Shown in pieces: positions 41,501 to 51,066 of a stretch of DNA of 64,000 nt. Position 1 is the first letter of the stretch. The number at the start of each line of letters is the position of its first letter. Made by a program: the position numbers and the translations under genes. The stretch is from Desulfovibrio sp. UIB00 (lineage in GTDB: Bacteria; Desulfobacterota; Desulfovibrionia; Desulfovibrionales; Desulfovibrionaceae): contig NZ_JAETXJ010000004.1 in the NCBI RefSeq assembly GCF_022508225.1, positions 238,696 to 302,695 on the forward strand. Reading direction: 5' to 3'. Under the pieces are notes generated by a model, which worked only from the letters and a program-made list of their open reading frames with translations, did not search any database and had not been told where the DNA came from.

Positions 41501-43921
41501 ATGCAATTACGCGCAAAAGTCTGCATCCCAATAGCTGGCATCACACTTGCTATCGGCATTTGTTGTTATTTTGTCATTCAAAAGCAATTTGAAAGACTTA
41601 ACGAAACAAATATACAGACTTTGGTCGAAGCCCGCTCCTCGCAGATGACGCAGGCAATTGAACTGTGCAGCGAACAGGCCATGCGTATGGCGGCACTGGT
41701 GAGCAGACTGCCCGAGGTTGAGGCCGCCTACAGAACAGCCATGGAAGGCGACATTAATGATGAAAACAGCGCCGCCGCACAACGAGGGCGGGAAATGCTG
41801 CGCGCATCCCTCGCTCCCATGCTGGAGGGATTCAAGGCGGTTATCGGCGAAAAACCGCAGATTCATTATCACTTTCCCCCGGCCCGGAGCTTTGCGCGCC
41901 TGTGGCGCGACAAACAGACCAAACGTGGGGACAAGTGGGTTGATATTTCAGACGATCTTTCGACCTTCCGCCCCACCGTGCTTGACGTAAACAAGAACGG
42001 CAAAGCCCTGTGCGGGGTCGAAATCGGCAGCGGCGGTTTTGAAATCCGGGGTCTTGCGCCTGTCACAAGCCTTTCGGGCAGCCAGTTGGGTTCTGTTGAA
42101 GTGCTGGTGAGTTTTACGCACGTGCTGAGCGGCCTGAGCTCTGGCGAGGGAGAATCCTCGCTTCTGTATATGAACGCCGAGCACCTTAAGGTTGCCACGG
42201 GCCTGCAAAACAAGGAAAAGCACCCCATTGTCGCCGATTCATATGTTCTTGTGAGCGGCACCAAGGACGGCAAGGTTGAGGGATTGCTGGACAAGAGCTT
42301 TCTGGACGCCACCCGCAAGGGCTCGACCACCCGAATTGTCGGCTCCACCCTGCTTTCCGGCATGCCCATTACAGATTTCAAAGACAAGCAGATCGGCGTG
42401 CTCGTGTTCAGCACTGACCTCTCTGAACAGCAGGGCATCATGAGCCGCGCGGGGATCATCTTAGCTGCGGCCTTCCTTACCCTGCTTGTGGTGCCGCTGG
42501 TCATGACGTTCTTTGTGCTCAGCATTACGGTGTTGCGGCCCGTGCAGAGCATCCGACAGACCATTCAGGAAATTGCCGAAGACAGGGCCGTGCTGGCCAA
42601 TCGCCTAAAGTATTCCTCCGAGGACGAAATCGGCGCGCTGGCGTCATGGTTCAACCAACTGCTGGACAAGATTGAAAGCATGCTCACAGAGGTGCAGGGA
42701 TACAGAAACCTGCTGGATTCCGTGCCCGATCCCATCTTTGGCGTGGACGACGACTACCGCATTATCATTGCCAACAAAGCCACAGAAACTTTGCTTGAGA
42801 AGGATATCAAAAAACTTCGCGGGGAGTTCTGCCACGACAACTTCAATACCGAAGTGTGCCAGAGCGATGACTGCCCCATAGCGCAGTCCAAGTGCAGCGG
42901 CAAATCTGTGGTGGCGCGCATACTTGATATCGGGACTGCGGAAAATCCGCATTATATTCAGCCGTTCAGTGATGTGCTGCGCGACAACCAGGGCAATAAA
43001 ATCGGCTATGTGGAAATTGCGCGCGATGTGACCACTCTGGTGCTGAAAGAACGCGAAATTGAAACCACCATGAAGCATATGAAGGAAGTGAATGCCTCCA
43101 TAAGCGCAGCGGCTGACAGCCTGACAGAAGCCGTAGGCCTGATGAAGGATCGCTTCCAGCAGGTTTCGGACGGTGCGGATGCGCAAAACGGCCGCGCGCA
43201 GGAAACCGCCACCGCCATGGAAGAAATGACTTCCACCGTGCGCGAGGTGGCGCAAAATGCTTCTTCCGCCGCAGACCAGACGGAGGACGCACGGCAAAAG
43301 GCCCGACATGGCGCAGAGATAGTTGACGAGGCTGTTTCTGCCATTGCAGAGGTCAACAGTCACACAGGCGCCCTGCTCAAGGAAATGGAATCCCTTGAAA
43401 CCCATACCGAGGGCATTGGCCGAATCATGGGAGTTATCTCGGATATTGCCGATCAGACCAATCTGCTGGCCCTTAACGCGGCGATCGAAGCTGCCCGAGC
43501 GGGCGATGCAGGACGCGGTTTTGCCGTAGTGGCGGACGAAGTGCGCAAACTCGCGGAAAAGACCATGCAGGCCACCAAGGAAGTCACAGAGGCCATTACC
43601 ACCATCCAATCTGTGGCAAAGGGCAATATGCAGGAAATGCGCGACACTGCCGACACTGTCAGCAGGGCCACTGAAATGGCCAACCAGAGCGGCGCCGCAC
43701 TTTCCCAGATAGTGGAAATTGTCGCCAGTGCCAGCAACAGCGTGCAATCCATCGCCACGGCAGCGGAGCAGCAATCCGCCACAAGCGAAGAAATCAACCA
43801 TGCTATTACAGATGTGAAGCATGTTGCAGAAACCACCAATACCCTGACGCGTGAACTGCACGGCACAGTTACCGAACTTTCACGCCTTGCAGCGCAGTTG
43901 AAAGCGTTGTCGCAAGGGTAA
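41501..43921 (+). CDS. Methyl-accepting chemotaxis protein with periplasmic sensor and cytoplasmic PAS
   Basis: An 806-residue chemoreceptor. TM1 is at about 10-27, a long periplasmic sensor follows (about 28-315, Cache-like in size), and TM2 is at about 318-340. HAMP covers about 341-395. A PAS domain (about 405-520) holds a cysteine set [16 protein letters not shown] and a later KC. The signalling domain has the conserved hairpin [20 protein letters not shown]. The PAS Cys motif resembles those in redox- or metal-sensing PAS domains. Two input modules imply joint sensing of an external ligand and internal redox state. The ATG at 41501 follows GGAGAA. Confidence 0.93.
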   Translation: MQLRAKVCIPIAGITLAIGICCYFVIQKQFERLNETNIQTLVEARSSQMTQAIELCSEQAMRMAALVSRLPEVEAAYRTAMEGDINDENSAAAQRGREMLRASLAPMLEGFKAVIGEKPQIHYHFPPARSFARLWRDKQTKRGDKWVDISDDLSTFRPTVLDVNKNGKALCGVEIGSGGFEIRGLAPVTSLSGSQLGSVEVLVSFTHVLSGLSSGEGESSLLYMNAEHLKVATGLQNKEKHPIVADSYVLVSGTKDGKVEGLLDKSFLDATRKGSTTRIVGSTLLSGMPITDFKDKQIGVLVFSTDLSEQQGIMSRAGIILAAAFLTLLVVPLVMTFFVLSITVLRPVQSIRQTIQEIAEDRAVLANRLKYSSEDEIGALASWFNQLLDKIESMLTEVQGYRNLLDSVPDPIFGVDDDYRIIIANKATETLLEKDIKKLRGEFCHDNFNTEVCQSDDCPIAQSKCSGKSVVARILDIGTAENPHYIQPFSDVLRDNQGNKIGYVEIARDVTTLVLKEREIETTMKHMKEVNASISAAADSLTEAVGLMKDRFQQVSDGADAQNGRAQETATAMEEMTSTVREVAQNASSAADQTEDARQKARHGAEIVDEAVSAIAEVNSHTGALLKEMESLETHTEGIGRIMGVISDIADQTNLLALNAAIEAARAGDAGRGFAVVADEVRKLAEKTMQATKEVTEAITTIQSVAKGNMQEMRDTADTVSRATEMANQSGAALSQIVEIVASASNSVQSIATAAEQQSATSEEINHAITDVKHVAETTNTLTRELHGTVTELSRLAAQLKALSQG

Positions 43922-44264
43922 GTTACCGTAGATTCCGAACAGGCGCAGATATAATAGGGCCCGCATCAGCCATGCTGTTTGCGGGTCCTGTGGCCTCTTC
44001 TTGACGTTTGGCACAAGATGCCCTACCCAGTGCCTATGGAGCTTTGCTGCAAGGACTTGTTCAAGCCCAACTGACCCGACGCCAGCACTGACCGGGCCAA
44101 TAGTCTGCCAAGCAGCCAAAGCAAAGAAACTCTGCCCCAATTACAGACAATCCAGCAGCCCCCCTTGCCGCCCGCAGCGCAATATCAATGTCTCACAAAT
44201 TTCGCCCCCCAAAAATCCCGCAACTACACACGCCCCAACCCACGATGTTTATTGAGGTTATTTG
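43922..44264. other. Intergenic region with no clear feature
   Basis: About 340 bp between the chemoreceptor and carbonic anhydrase genes. I see no gene-like frame, RNA or good promoter. A TTGGCACAAGAT sequence near 44009 looks like a sigma-54 half site, but the -12 element is misplaced. Confidence 0.5.
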
Positions 44265-44903
44265 ATGAAGAACGTTGAACGCTTGCTTCAGGGGAATGAA
44301 TTTTTTCAAAAAAACTACTTCTGCAAGCATGAAAATGAGCTTCTGGAACTGGTTTCCAGCGGCCAGCACCCCAAGGTGCTCTATATCGGTTGCGCCGATT
44401 CCAGGGTTATTCCATCGCTTATCACCAACACTCCTCCCGGCCAGCTCTTTGTGCTGCGCAATGTGGGCAACTTTGTGGCCCCTTACAAACCGGACGAAGA
44501 CTATCACGCCATGGCCGCAGGCATTGAATATGCCGTAACGGCCTTGAATATTGAAGAAATTATTATCTGCGGGCACACTTATTGCGGCGCCATCGCAGCT
44601 CTGTACAAGGACATTCACGACGAGGCCTTTGTGCACACGCAAAAATGGCTTTCCCTTGGCAAAAAAGCCAAGGAACTTGCCACGCTGGCACTTGGCAAGG
44701 AAGTTGGACAGGATAAACTGCTGCGGCTGACAGAGAAACTCTCCATCATTTTTCAGATAGAAAACCTCATGACATACCCGTGCGTACGCGACAGAGTAAA
44801 ATCGGGCGACCTGCACGTTCATGGCTGGCTCTACTATATTGAATCTGGCGAAATCAAATATTACGACCCTGACGAACATGATTTTCTGGCCCTGAAAAAA
44901 TAA
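44265..44903 (+). CDS. Beta-class carbonic anhydrase
   Basis: A 212-residue enzyme. The zinc ligands are Cys43 (in YIGCADSRV), His104 and Cys107 (in ICGHTYCGAI). The Asp45-Arg47 pair of the active site is kept, as is RNVGNFVAPY. It interconverts CO2 and bicarbonate, useful for an organism that fixes or handles CO2 through carboxylases and formate. ATG 44265 follows GAGG at suitable distance; a TTG just before is rejected. It is a single-gene unit with a strong terminator. Confidence 0.94.
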   Translation: MKNVERLLQGNEFFQKNYFCKHENELLELVSSGQHPKVLYIGCADSRVIPSLITNTPPGQLFVLRNVGNFVAPYKPDEDYHAMAAGIEYAVTALNIEEIIICGHTYCGAIAALYKDIHDEAFVHTQKWLSLGKKAKELATLALGKEVGQDKLLRLTEKLSIIFQIENLMTYPCVRDRVKSGDLHVHGWLYYIESGEIKYYDPDEHDFLALKK

Positions 44904-44953
44904 CGGCCCAGCGTGCAGGCCAATGCGTTGACTTGTGTTGCGACATACCGCTG

Positions 44954-44991
44954 ACAGCGGATTTTCCAGCTATGGAAAATCCGCTGTTTTT
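44954..44991 (+). terminator. Intrinsic terminator of the carbonic anhydrase gene
   Basis: A 15-bp perfect stem (44954-44968 with 44973-44987) around a GCTA loop, followed by a T-run. It is one of the strongest terminators in the window. Confidence 0.92.
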
Positions 44992-45284
44992 ATATGCCTT
45001 CTAGTATTTCGCATTCTGTGTTGTGAATGCGGGCATTGATGGCCTTTGCCAAATGCGTATCAGCGTGTTCGCAATATATCCGTGATCAGTCTTAAAGGCG
45101 TACTACAATATGTTTTTTACCATTGAAGTGTGTCTGCTAACAATCACAGTCATATGTTTATCAATTTGCAACGATACTGTGATCTGGATTTATAAAAATT
45201 TCACGTTTACACCAGATAAATTTTATATTTAACTAATTTGAAATACATTCCAAGCTAGTCAGCCTCAAGCAAGGGACTACTTCC
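44992..45284. promoter_or_regulatory. AT-rich upstream region of the hybrid kinase gene with inverted repeats
   Basis: About 290 bp. It contains CGCATTC/GAATGCG near 45010-45031 and an 8-bp pair ATCACAGT (45143-45150)/ACTGTGAT (45176-45183). These may be operator half-sites for the kinase gene; no promoter is clear. Confidence 0.4.
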
Positions 45285-47555
45285 ATGAACAAAAATCTGA
45301 CAGATCAATTCATGAAGTGGAATAGTTCAGCTAATATTGCATGTTGTCTTTTAACTCGGCTTGAGGGCAACACCTTCTCCATTAGCGCCGCCACCACAAG
45401 ATTTACGGACCTCATAAAAATCAAAAGTTTTGGAGAATTAGAAAAGATTATTGAAAACAGGGAGCATCTGAACAAATCGCTCTCCCAGGATTATGCGGAG
45501 GAATGGACCGTATTTTGTGAAACCAGCCATTGCTTCCTTGATTGCCGCTGTCAGCGGATTGAAGACGAGGTTTGCGTATTGTGGATTTCTGCAGCAGAAC
45601 AGCAACCTACTGATGTTCTGTCTGATATTCCAATCGGCATCATCCGCATGAAGGCCACGCAAGGGCCAGCCAAACTTCAATGCACCTACATGAACAGCGA
45701 GGCGCTGGCCATGACAGGCACGTCGGGACGTGAGGCGAGCAAATGCTTCCACGTCAGTGAACTCATGCATGTTCACAGTGCCGACGTGTGCAAGGTAGAA
45801 CACCTGCTGGCAATGTTCATATCCGGCAAGGCGTTGCAGCCTCTTGAGTGCAGACTGCGCCCGCGCGATGGTCACGTCAGGTGGATTCGCGTCAGTCTCT
45901 CCTGGATTATCCCCCAAGAAATTCTACAACTGGCATTTGTCAATATTTCTACAGAAAAAGAGACCCAAGCGCACAGCAGGCAAAGCCAGGTTTTGCTGCA
46001 AAAAATTCTGGATACCACGCAGGCTGCAATCTTCTGGAAAGATGCAGAAAGGCGCTTTATCGGGGTAAACAAGGCTTTTCTGGAATACTACGGATTTGAT
46101 TCCGAGCAGGTGCTCTTGGGCAAGAATGATGAAGATATGGGCTGGCATAGCGACCCTGACCCGTACAAGAATGATGAACTGCGAGTGTTGCAGGGTGAGA
46201 GCACCACGCGGGTTCCCGGCATGTGCTTTTGCAGGGGCGAAAACCGCCACATTGTAGCCAGCAAAAGCCCGCTTTATGAAGACGGTAAAATTGTGGGGCT
46301 TGTTGGCAGTTTTGAAGATGTCACAAGTGAATACATGCTGCGCAAAGACGTAGTGGATCTCAACGCCAAGTTACATGCAGCCCTGAAGAAAGAACGCCAG
46401 GCCAACCGCGCAAAGTCTGACTTTCTCTTGCGCATGAGCCATGATATGCGCACTCCCCTTGCCACCATTGTGGGCTTTTCTGACCTTGAGCTGAAAAAAC
46501 ACCGCGATCCTGGCCTCGCCAAGGTCTTCTCCACCATAAAGGCGTGTTCAAACTTTCTGCTTGCCATTCTTTCCGACATTCTTGACCTGCAAAAACTCTC
46601 TAACGGGAAAATAGACGTTATACCCACAATTTGCACTGGCGCTCATAGCGCAAAAAGCATTGAATCCATCATCAGGCCCCAAGCTGAGGCAAAAAACATT
46701 ACTTTCATAACGCATTTTAACTGCACAGCAACCAACTGCTATGCGCAGATCGACACGCGCAAGGTTCAGCAGATCATCGTCAACCTCTTGAACAATGCCG
46801 TCAAATACACGCAACCCGGCGGCACCATAACATGGCGCAATGACATCTGCGGTGAAAATGCCGACAGCCTTGTTGTAACCCATGTCATTTCTGATAACGG
46901 GCCGGGAATCAGCAAGAAATTTCAGGCCAGCATGTATTCCCCATTCACGCAGGAAGACCATATGTCCAGCTCTGGCAGCGGGCTTGGGCTAGCCATTGTG
47001 AAAAAGCTGGTCGATATTCTGGGGGGCAACATTACCTGCAAATCCGCGCCGGGGCAGGGAACAACATTCACGGTGATTTTGCCCCACCAAAAAGCTACCG
47101 CCGCAGATATCGCCGCCTTCCACAAAAAGAATCGCACACAGCACACCGCCCCAACCTCGCTTAAGGGAAGAAAGATCCTCATCTGCGAAGACAACGTCAT
47201 CAACAGTGAAATCCTGAAAGAAATGCTCGAAAGTGAAGGCGTGGTGTGCGAACAGGCCTTCAACGGCAGTGAAGGAGTGGAAAAGGCCAAAGGCCGTAAT
47301 TACGACATCATCATGATGGACATCCGCATGCCTGTGATGGACGGCTATCAGGCTACCCGCGAGATACGGGAGTTTGATGTGGACACTCCCATTGTGGCGC
47401 TTTCCGCCAATGTTTTTGCCGATGAGATACAGAATGCCTTTGAATCCGGCATGGACGAATTTCTGGAAAAACCGGTTATTATGAGCAAGATGTTTTCAGT
47501 TCTTGGCCAGCTTCTTTCGCCCACGCCTGCCTCAACCACGCAGGGACCGGATTAA
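45285..47555 (+). CDS. Soluble hybrid histidine kinase (PAS-PAS-HisKA-HATPase-REC)
   Basis: A 756-residue protein without TM helices. The order is: an N-terminal unrecognised domain (about 1-105), a first PAS (about 110-225), a second PAS (about 240-365; DAERRFIGVNKAFLEYYGF), HisKA with the phospho-His in MSHDMRTPLATIVGFS, and HATPase_c with NLLNNAVKYT and the G box SGSGLGLAIV. A receiver domain carries the phospho-Asp in MMDIRMPVMDG. Signals are probably cytoplasmic. No response regulator gene adjoins it, so the partner is unknown. The start ATG 45285 lies behind AAGGGA. Confidence 0.92.
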   Translation: MNKNLTDQFMKWNSSANIACCLLTRLEGNTFSISAATTRFTDLIKIKSFGELEKIIENREHLNKSLSQDYAEEWTVFCETSHCFLDCRCQRIEDEVCVLWISAAEQQPTDVLSDIPIGIIRMKATQGPAKLQCTYMNSEALAMTGTSGREASKCFHVSELMHVHSADVCKVEHLLAMFISGKALQPLECRLRPRDGHVRWIRVSLSWIIPQEILQLAFVNISTEKETQAHSRQSQVLLQKILDTTQAAIFWKDAERRFIGVNKAFLEYYGFDSEQVLLGKNDEDMGWHSDPDPYKNDELRVLQGESTTRVPGMCFCRGENRHIVASKSPLYEDGKIVGLVGSFEDVTSEYMLRKDVVDLNAKLHAALKKERQANRAKSDFLLRMSHDMRTPLATIVGFSDLELKKHRDPGLAKVFSTIKACSNFLLAILSDILDLQKLSNGKIDVIPTICTGAHSAKSIESIIRPQAEAKNITFITHFNCTATNCYAQIDTRKVQQIIVNLLNNAVKYTQPGGTITWRNDICGENADSLVVTHVISDNGPGISKKFQASMYSPFTQEDHMSSSGSGLGLAIVKKLVDILGGNITCKSAPGQGTTFTVILPHQKATAADIAAFHKKNRTQHTAPTSLKGRKILICEDNVINSEILKEMLESEGVVCEQAFNGSEGVEKAKGRNYDIIMMDIRMPVMDGYQATREIREFDVDTPIVALSANVFADEIQNAFESGMDEFLEKPVIMSKMFSVLGQLLSPTPASTTQGPD

Positions 47556-47923
47556 AAGCTTGCCAGACCGTCAGCATCTCTCTTCGCAGAAAGAATACTT
47601 CATCCCTCCCTGCCAGCTTGCGTCTGAACTGTTTTCCTCCCACAGCGCAACCGCAAATGACCTTGTTGCAAATATCACAACCATGCGGGGCGCATTATAC
47701 AAATGCACCCTTTCCAAGCAGGCCTTGCAGTCCCCGGAAACATGCTTACCTGAAAAGAAGATACGGTAGCCAACTACTATGTACACTCTTCTTGCTGCTT
47801 TGCAGTCTGCCCACGGTGAGATATCATGTACAGGACTGCACCATTTGCGGCAAGCCACAGATATGGCTATGAACGGCTCTTCATACCCTTCCAACCGGAG
47901 GCTATCCCCCGAAGGAGGCCATG
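47556..47923. other. Intergenic region with no clear feature
   Basis: About 370 bp between the kinase and rhodanese genes. No long gene-like frame, terminator or strong promoter is visible. A promoter for the rhodanese operon should lie here. Confidence 0.45.
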
Positions 47924-48532
47924 ATGACAACAGTTAAGAGCATCAGCGCGCAAGCCCTGCGGCAAAAAGACCTCAAGCAGGCGCTCATAGTGGATGTGCG
48001 CACCCCCATGGAATTTGCGGAAAAACGTCTCGTCCTTCCGACCACGCTGGCCCCTGTGACGGAGCTTGATCCTCACATGGTTGCCCTGCGTAGCGGGGCA
48101 TTGACAGACACCCCCATTTATACCCTTTGCGCCAGCGGGAAGCGTGCGCAAACGGCAGCGGCCAAATTTGCCGAAGCCGGATTTGCGGACATAACCGTTA
48201 TTGAAGGCGGCCTTGCGGCCTGCAAGGAAGCTGGATTCCCCACCACAGGACAGGCGCTGCCCAAAACAGGCGAAACCTCACCCACGTTGGACAGGCAGGT
48301 GCGTCTTGTGGCCGGGGCGCTCACGGCCCTGTTCGTTTTGCTGGGGCTTTTTGTACACAAGGCTTTTCTGCTCGGCGCGCTCTTTATTGGCTGCGGGCAG
48401 GTATTTTCCGGCCTTACCAACTGGTGCGGCCTCGCGCTGCTGCTCACGCGCGCACCCTGGAACAAAAAGGGCTGCTCTGGCGGCGCTTGCCCCATTGGAG
48501 CTGGCAAAAGCCCCGGCGCAAGCTGCCAGTAA
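47924..48532 (+). CDS. Rhodanese-DUF2892 membrane protein (YgaP-like)
   Basis: A 202-residue protein. An N-terminal rhodanese domain (about 1-105) carries the active-site loop CASGKRAQ (Cys at about residue 69). A C-terminal region has two TM helices (LTALFVLLGLFVHKAFLLGALFIGC, followed by a DUF2892-type end). It ends with a Cys-rich tail (GCSGGACPIGAG). YgaP-type proteins carry sulfane sulfur at the membrane and can affect thiocyanate or persulfide pools. AAGGAGG gives best spacing to the ATG at 47924; the ATG at 47921 is an alternative. It is followed 57 bp later by an MBL-fold gene. Confidence 0.9.
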   Translation: MTTVKSISAQALRQKDLKQALIVDVRTPMEFAEKRLVLPTTLAPVTELDPHMVALRSGALTDTPIYTLCASGKRAQTAAAKFAEAGFADITVIEGGLAACKEAGFPTTGQALPKTGETSPTLDRQVRLVAGALTALFVLLGLFVHKAFLLGALFIGCGQVFSGLTNWCGLALLLTRAPWNKKGCSGGACPIGAGKSPGASCQ

Positions 48533-48589
48533 CGCGCCATCCCTTGGTGCCGGAACTTTCACCCTAGCTTTTTTGCAAAGGAGTTCGCC

Positions 48590-49459
48590 ATGTCTGCACC
48601 CAACGTGCGCGGATTTTTTGATCCCGTTACCGCTACCTGGACATATGTGGTCTGGTCTGCAACTGATGCCCAGAAGCGTTGCGCCATTATAGACAGCGTG
48701 CTGGATTTTGACCTCCACGCCTGCCGCACATCCACTGTTTCTGCCGATGCCGTTATTGATTTTGTCCGCCAGCAAGGCTTTGTGGTTGAGTGGATTCTTG
48801 AAACCCACATCCACGCAGACCACGTCACCGCAGCCAGCTATATCAAGGAAAAAATGGGCGGGAAAATAGCCATCAGCAAACACATGCTGGATATCATTTC
48901 CACATGGACGCCCATCTTCCAAACGCAGGAGGACACCCCCGCAGACGGTTCGGCCTTTGACCATCTGTTTGAAAATGATGAAGAATTCACCATTGCCGAC
49001 ATGCCCGCAAAAATCATCCATACGCCGGGGCATACCCCCGCAGACACCACCTATATTGTGGGCAATGCGGCCTTTGTGGGCGACACCATCTTTTTACCCG
49101 ATGTGGGTTCAGGCAGGTGCGACTTCCCTGGCGGCAGCGCCGAGGATTCCTATGATTCCTCCCGCAAACTCTTTGCCCTGCCCGATGACCTGCGCATCTA
49201 TGTGGGGCATGACTACCCGCCTGAGGGTGTGCGGGGTCCGCAGTGCATGGCAACCGTTGGCGAGCAGAAAACCGCCAACTTGCGGCTGAACCTGCAAGTG
49301 GGCAAGGCCGAATTTGTGGCAAAACGCAAGGCGGACGATAACGGCAAGGCCGTACCGCCGCTCATTTTGCCCTCCCTTCAGGCCAACATGCGCACAGGAA
49401 AATTCGGCAAGGCCGTCAATGGCCTGCAATTTGTAAAACTGCCCGTGAACCGCATGTAA
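48590..49459 (+). CDS. MBL-fold hydrolase, persulfide dioxygenase-like (ETHE1/Blh group)
   Basis: A 289-residue metallo-beta-lactamase fold protein. Metal residues are in THIHADHVT (His73, His75, Asp77, His78), HTPGHTPADT (His148), FVGDTIF (Asp165) and YVGHDYP (His207). The loop GSGRCDFPGGSAEDSYDS is typical of the ETHE1/glyoxalase II branch. Family members oxidise glutathione persulfide with oxygen, or hydrolyse thioesters. Pairing with a rhodanese gene supports a sulfane-sulfur role. In an anaerobe the oxygen-dependent reaction would be protective. AAGGAG lies upstream of ATG 48590. Confidence 0.88.
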   Translation: MSAPNVRGFFDPVTATWTYVVWSATDAQKRCAIIDSVLDFDLHACRTSTVSADAVIDFVRQQGFVVEWILETHIHADHVTAASYIKEKMGGKIAISKHMLDIISTWTPIFQTQEDTPADGSAFDHLFENDEEFTIADMPAKIIHTPGHTPADTTYIVGNAAFVGDTIFLPDVGSGRCDFPGGSAEDSYDSSRKLFALPDDLRIYVGHDYPPEGVRGPQCMATVGEQKTANLRLNLQVGKAEFVAKRKADDNGKAVPPLILPSLQANMRTGKFGKAVNGLQFVKLPVNRM

Positions 49460-49487
49460 GACCAAGGGGGAATATCCAGCTTACAGA

Positions 49488-49535
49488 CAAAGCCCCTTCT
49501 TCCTCCAGCATGCGGGGATGGACGAAGGGGCTTTG
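49488..49535. terminator. Hairpin at a convergent junction
   Basis: CAAAGCCCCTTC (49488-49499) pairs with GAAGGGGCTTTG (49524-49535). There is no long T-run. It probably ends both the MBL gene and the opposing serine hydrolase gene. Confidence 0.65.
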
Positions 49536-49609
49536 AGAACATGCGTGACTCAAGCCGGAGCGTAAAAAAGAGGGAAGCTTGCAACAGAACATGGGCCTTG
49601 TAATTTTGG

Positions 49610-50911
49610 CTACTTTTTGTCGTACACGGCCCGTGCAAGGTCAACCGCAAACGGCCCAGCCATACCCGTAGGCGTGGTATTGGTAAGCGCCACAAAGGAT
49701 ATGCCGTTGGCGCGGTCCATAAAAAAATGGCTCCCGTATGCGCCGCTCCAGCTCCAGGTGTTCTGGCCCGCAGGGTATTCTGCCTTTTCAGGGCGCAGCA
49801 GCACCGCGCCGCCAAAACCAAATCCCCAGCCCGGCGCGACAACCTCATTAGTTTTACCTGCGGTTACACTCAGCCTTTGCGACAATATGGGGCAGACCTG
49901 ATCGGCAGTCATGGCCTTCGCGGTATCCGGTTTGAGGATGGAGCCTCCGTTTTGGCGCACGGCCTCGAGAAATTTCAGGTAGTCTGCCGCTGTTCCAACC
50001 ATTCCGGCGCCAGCGGAGGGAAAGGCCTGTTCGTCCAGCGCCCTCCCCGGCTGAAAACGCGTTGCGGAAACAGCGTTGGGCACAAATTCAGTCTCGGCCA
50101 TGCGGTGGGTCTTGCCATTGGCCCACACATAGGGTGCGGCAAGCAGATCAGGATCATCTGCCATAAAACCCGTGTGCGTCATGCCCAGCGGCCCGGTTAC
50201 AAGCTCCTGCACCACGTTGGGCAGCTTGTCCCCCCCAGCGCGGGAGACGATTTCGCCAAGCACATCAATGGCAAGGGAGTATTTCCAGTCCGTACCCGGC
50301 TCATAATAAAGCGGTACTGTGGCAAGCCGCCAGATGTTTTCTTCCAGCGTGATTGGCGGGTCATCCAGTCCATCGGAAACTTCGGCCAGCGCCATGGGGC
50401 CATCAGACGGCTCCGAAAAACCATAGGAAAGCCCGGCAGTGTGCGTGAGCAGGTGGCGCACAGTAATGACAGGATCCGCCTTGTCCGCAAGCGATGGGGT
50501 AAAAGAGGGAATCCAGCGGGTAACAGGGTCGTCCAGAGCGATCATGCCCTTCTCCACCAGTGCAAGTGCTGCGGCGCTCGCAATGGGCTTGCTCATGGAG
50601 GCCAGTCGAAAACGCGTTTCCGGACTCATGGGGGTGCCTTTTTCCGCATCGGCCATGCCCACGGCCCGCGCGTAGACCACCTGCCCCTGACGGGCAACCA
50701 TGACCACAGCCCCAACGATGCGGCCCTCGGCAACAGCCTTGTTCAGCACGGCATCAAGCCGCTGGGCCAAAGCCGTATCGGTGTTTTTTTCTGCACTTGC
50801 CGCGCTGCTGCCAGCCGGAACCAAGGCGCAAAGGGCAACAATCAGCAGAGCAACAAACCGGGATGCCAGTTTGCCCGAGAGCAACCCTATTATTTTTTTC
50901 TGCTTCTGCAC
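49610..50911 (-). CDS. Periplasmic serine hydrolase (beta-lactamase class C / esterase-like)
   Basis: A 433-residue protein with a signal peptide (LASRFVALLIVALCALVPAGSSAASA). The catalytic SxxK is SMSK (Ser105, Lys108) and the second motif is Tyr211-Ser-Leu. A WSGAYGSH motif near the C terminus replaces KTG with a family-VIII esterase-like HxG/WxG element. This pattern fits EstB-type esterases or D-alanyl-peptide hydrolases better than a true AmpC. The substrate is unknown. The start is GTG 50911 with GGGGAGG upstream; longer frames lack a signal peptide logic. It is divergent from the OYE-type gene. Confidence 0.87.
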   Translation of the reverse strand: MQKQKKIIGLLSGKLASRFVALLIVALCALVPAGSSAASAEKNTDTALAQRLDAVLNKAVAEGRIVGAVVMVARQGQVVYARAVGMADAEKGTPMSPETRFRLASMSKPIASAAALALVEKGMIALDDPVTRWIPSFTPSLADKADPVITVRHLLTHTAGLSYGFSEPSDGPMALAEVSDGLDDPPITLEENIWRLATVPLYYEPGTDWKYSLAIDVLGEIVSRAGGDKLPNVVQELVTGPLGMTHTGFMADDPDLLAAPYVWANGKTHRMAETEFVPNAVSATRFQPGRALDEQAFPSAGAGMVGTAADYLKFLEAVRQNGGSILKPDTAKAMTADQVCPILSQRLSVTAGKTNEVVAPGWGFGFGGAVLLRPEKAEYPAGQNTWSWSGAYGSHFFMDRANGISFVALTNTTPTGMAGPFAVDLARAVYDKK

Positions 50912-51066
50912 ACATCCTCCCCGCAGGCAAAACGGCCCTGCCCTATTTCTGCTGATAGAGCCATTTTTGGTCACAGATGTAAATACCGGGAACGCTTTTC
51001 ACAAGCATTGGGCGCTTAACAAAGAAAAAGCATTCCGCTAGGATTAAAACCAAGCAGGAGGACACC

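Noticed and set aside
49727..51019. A 430-codon plus-strand frame
   Set aside because: It is antisense to the serine hydrolase, which has a signal peptide and catalytic motifs.
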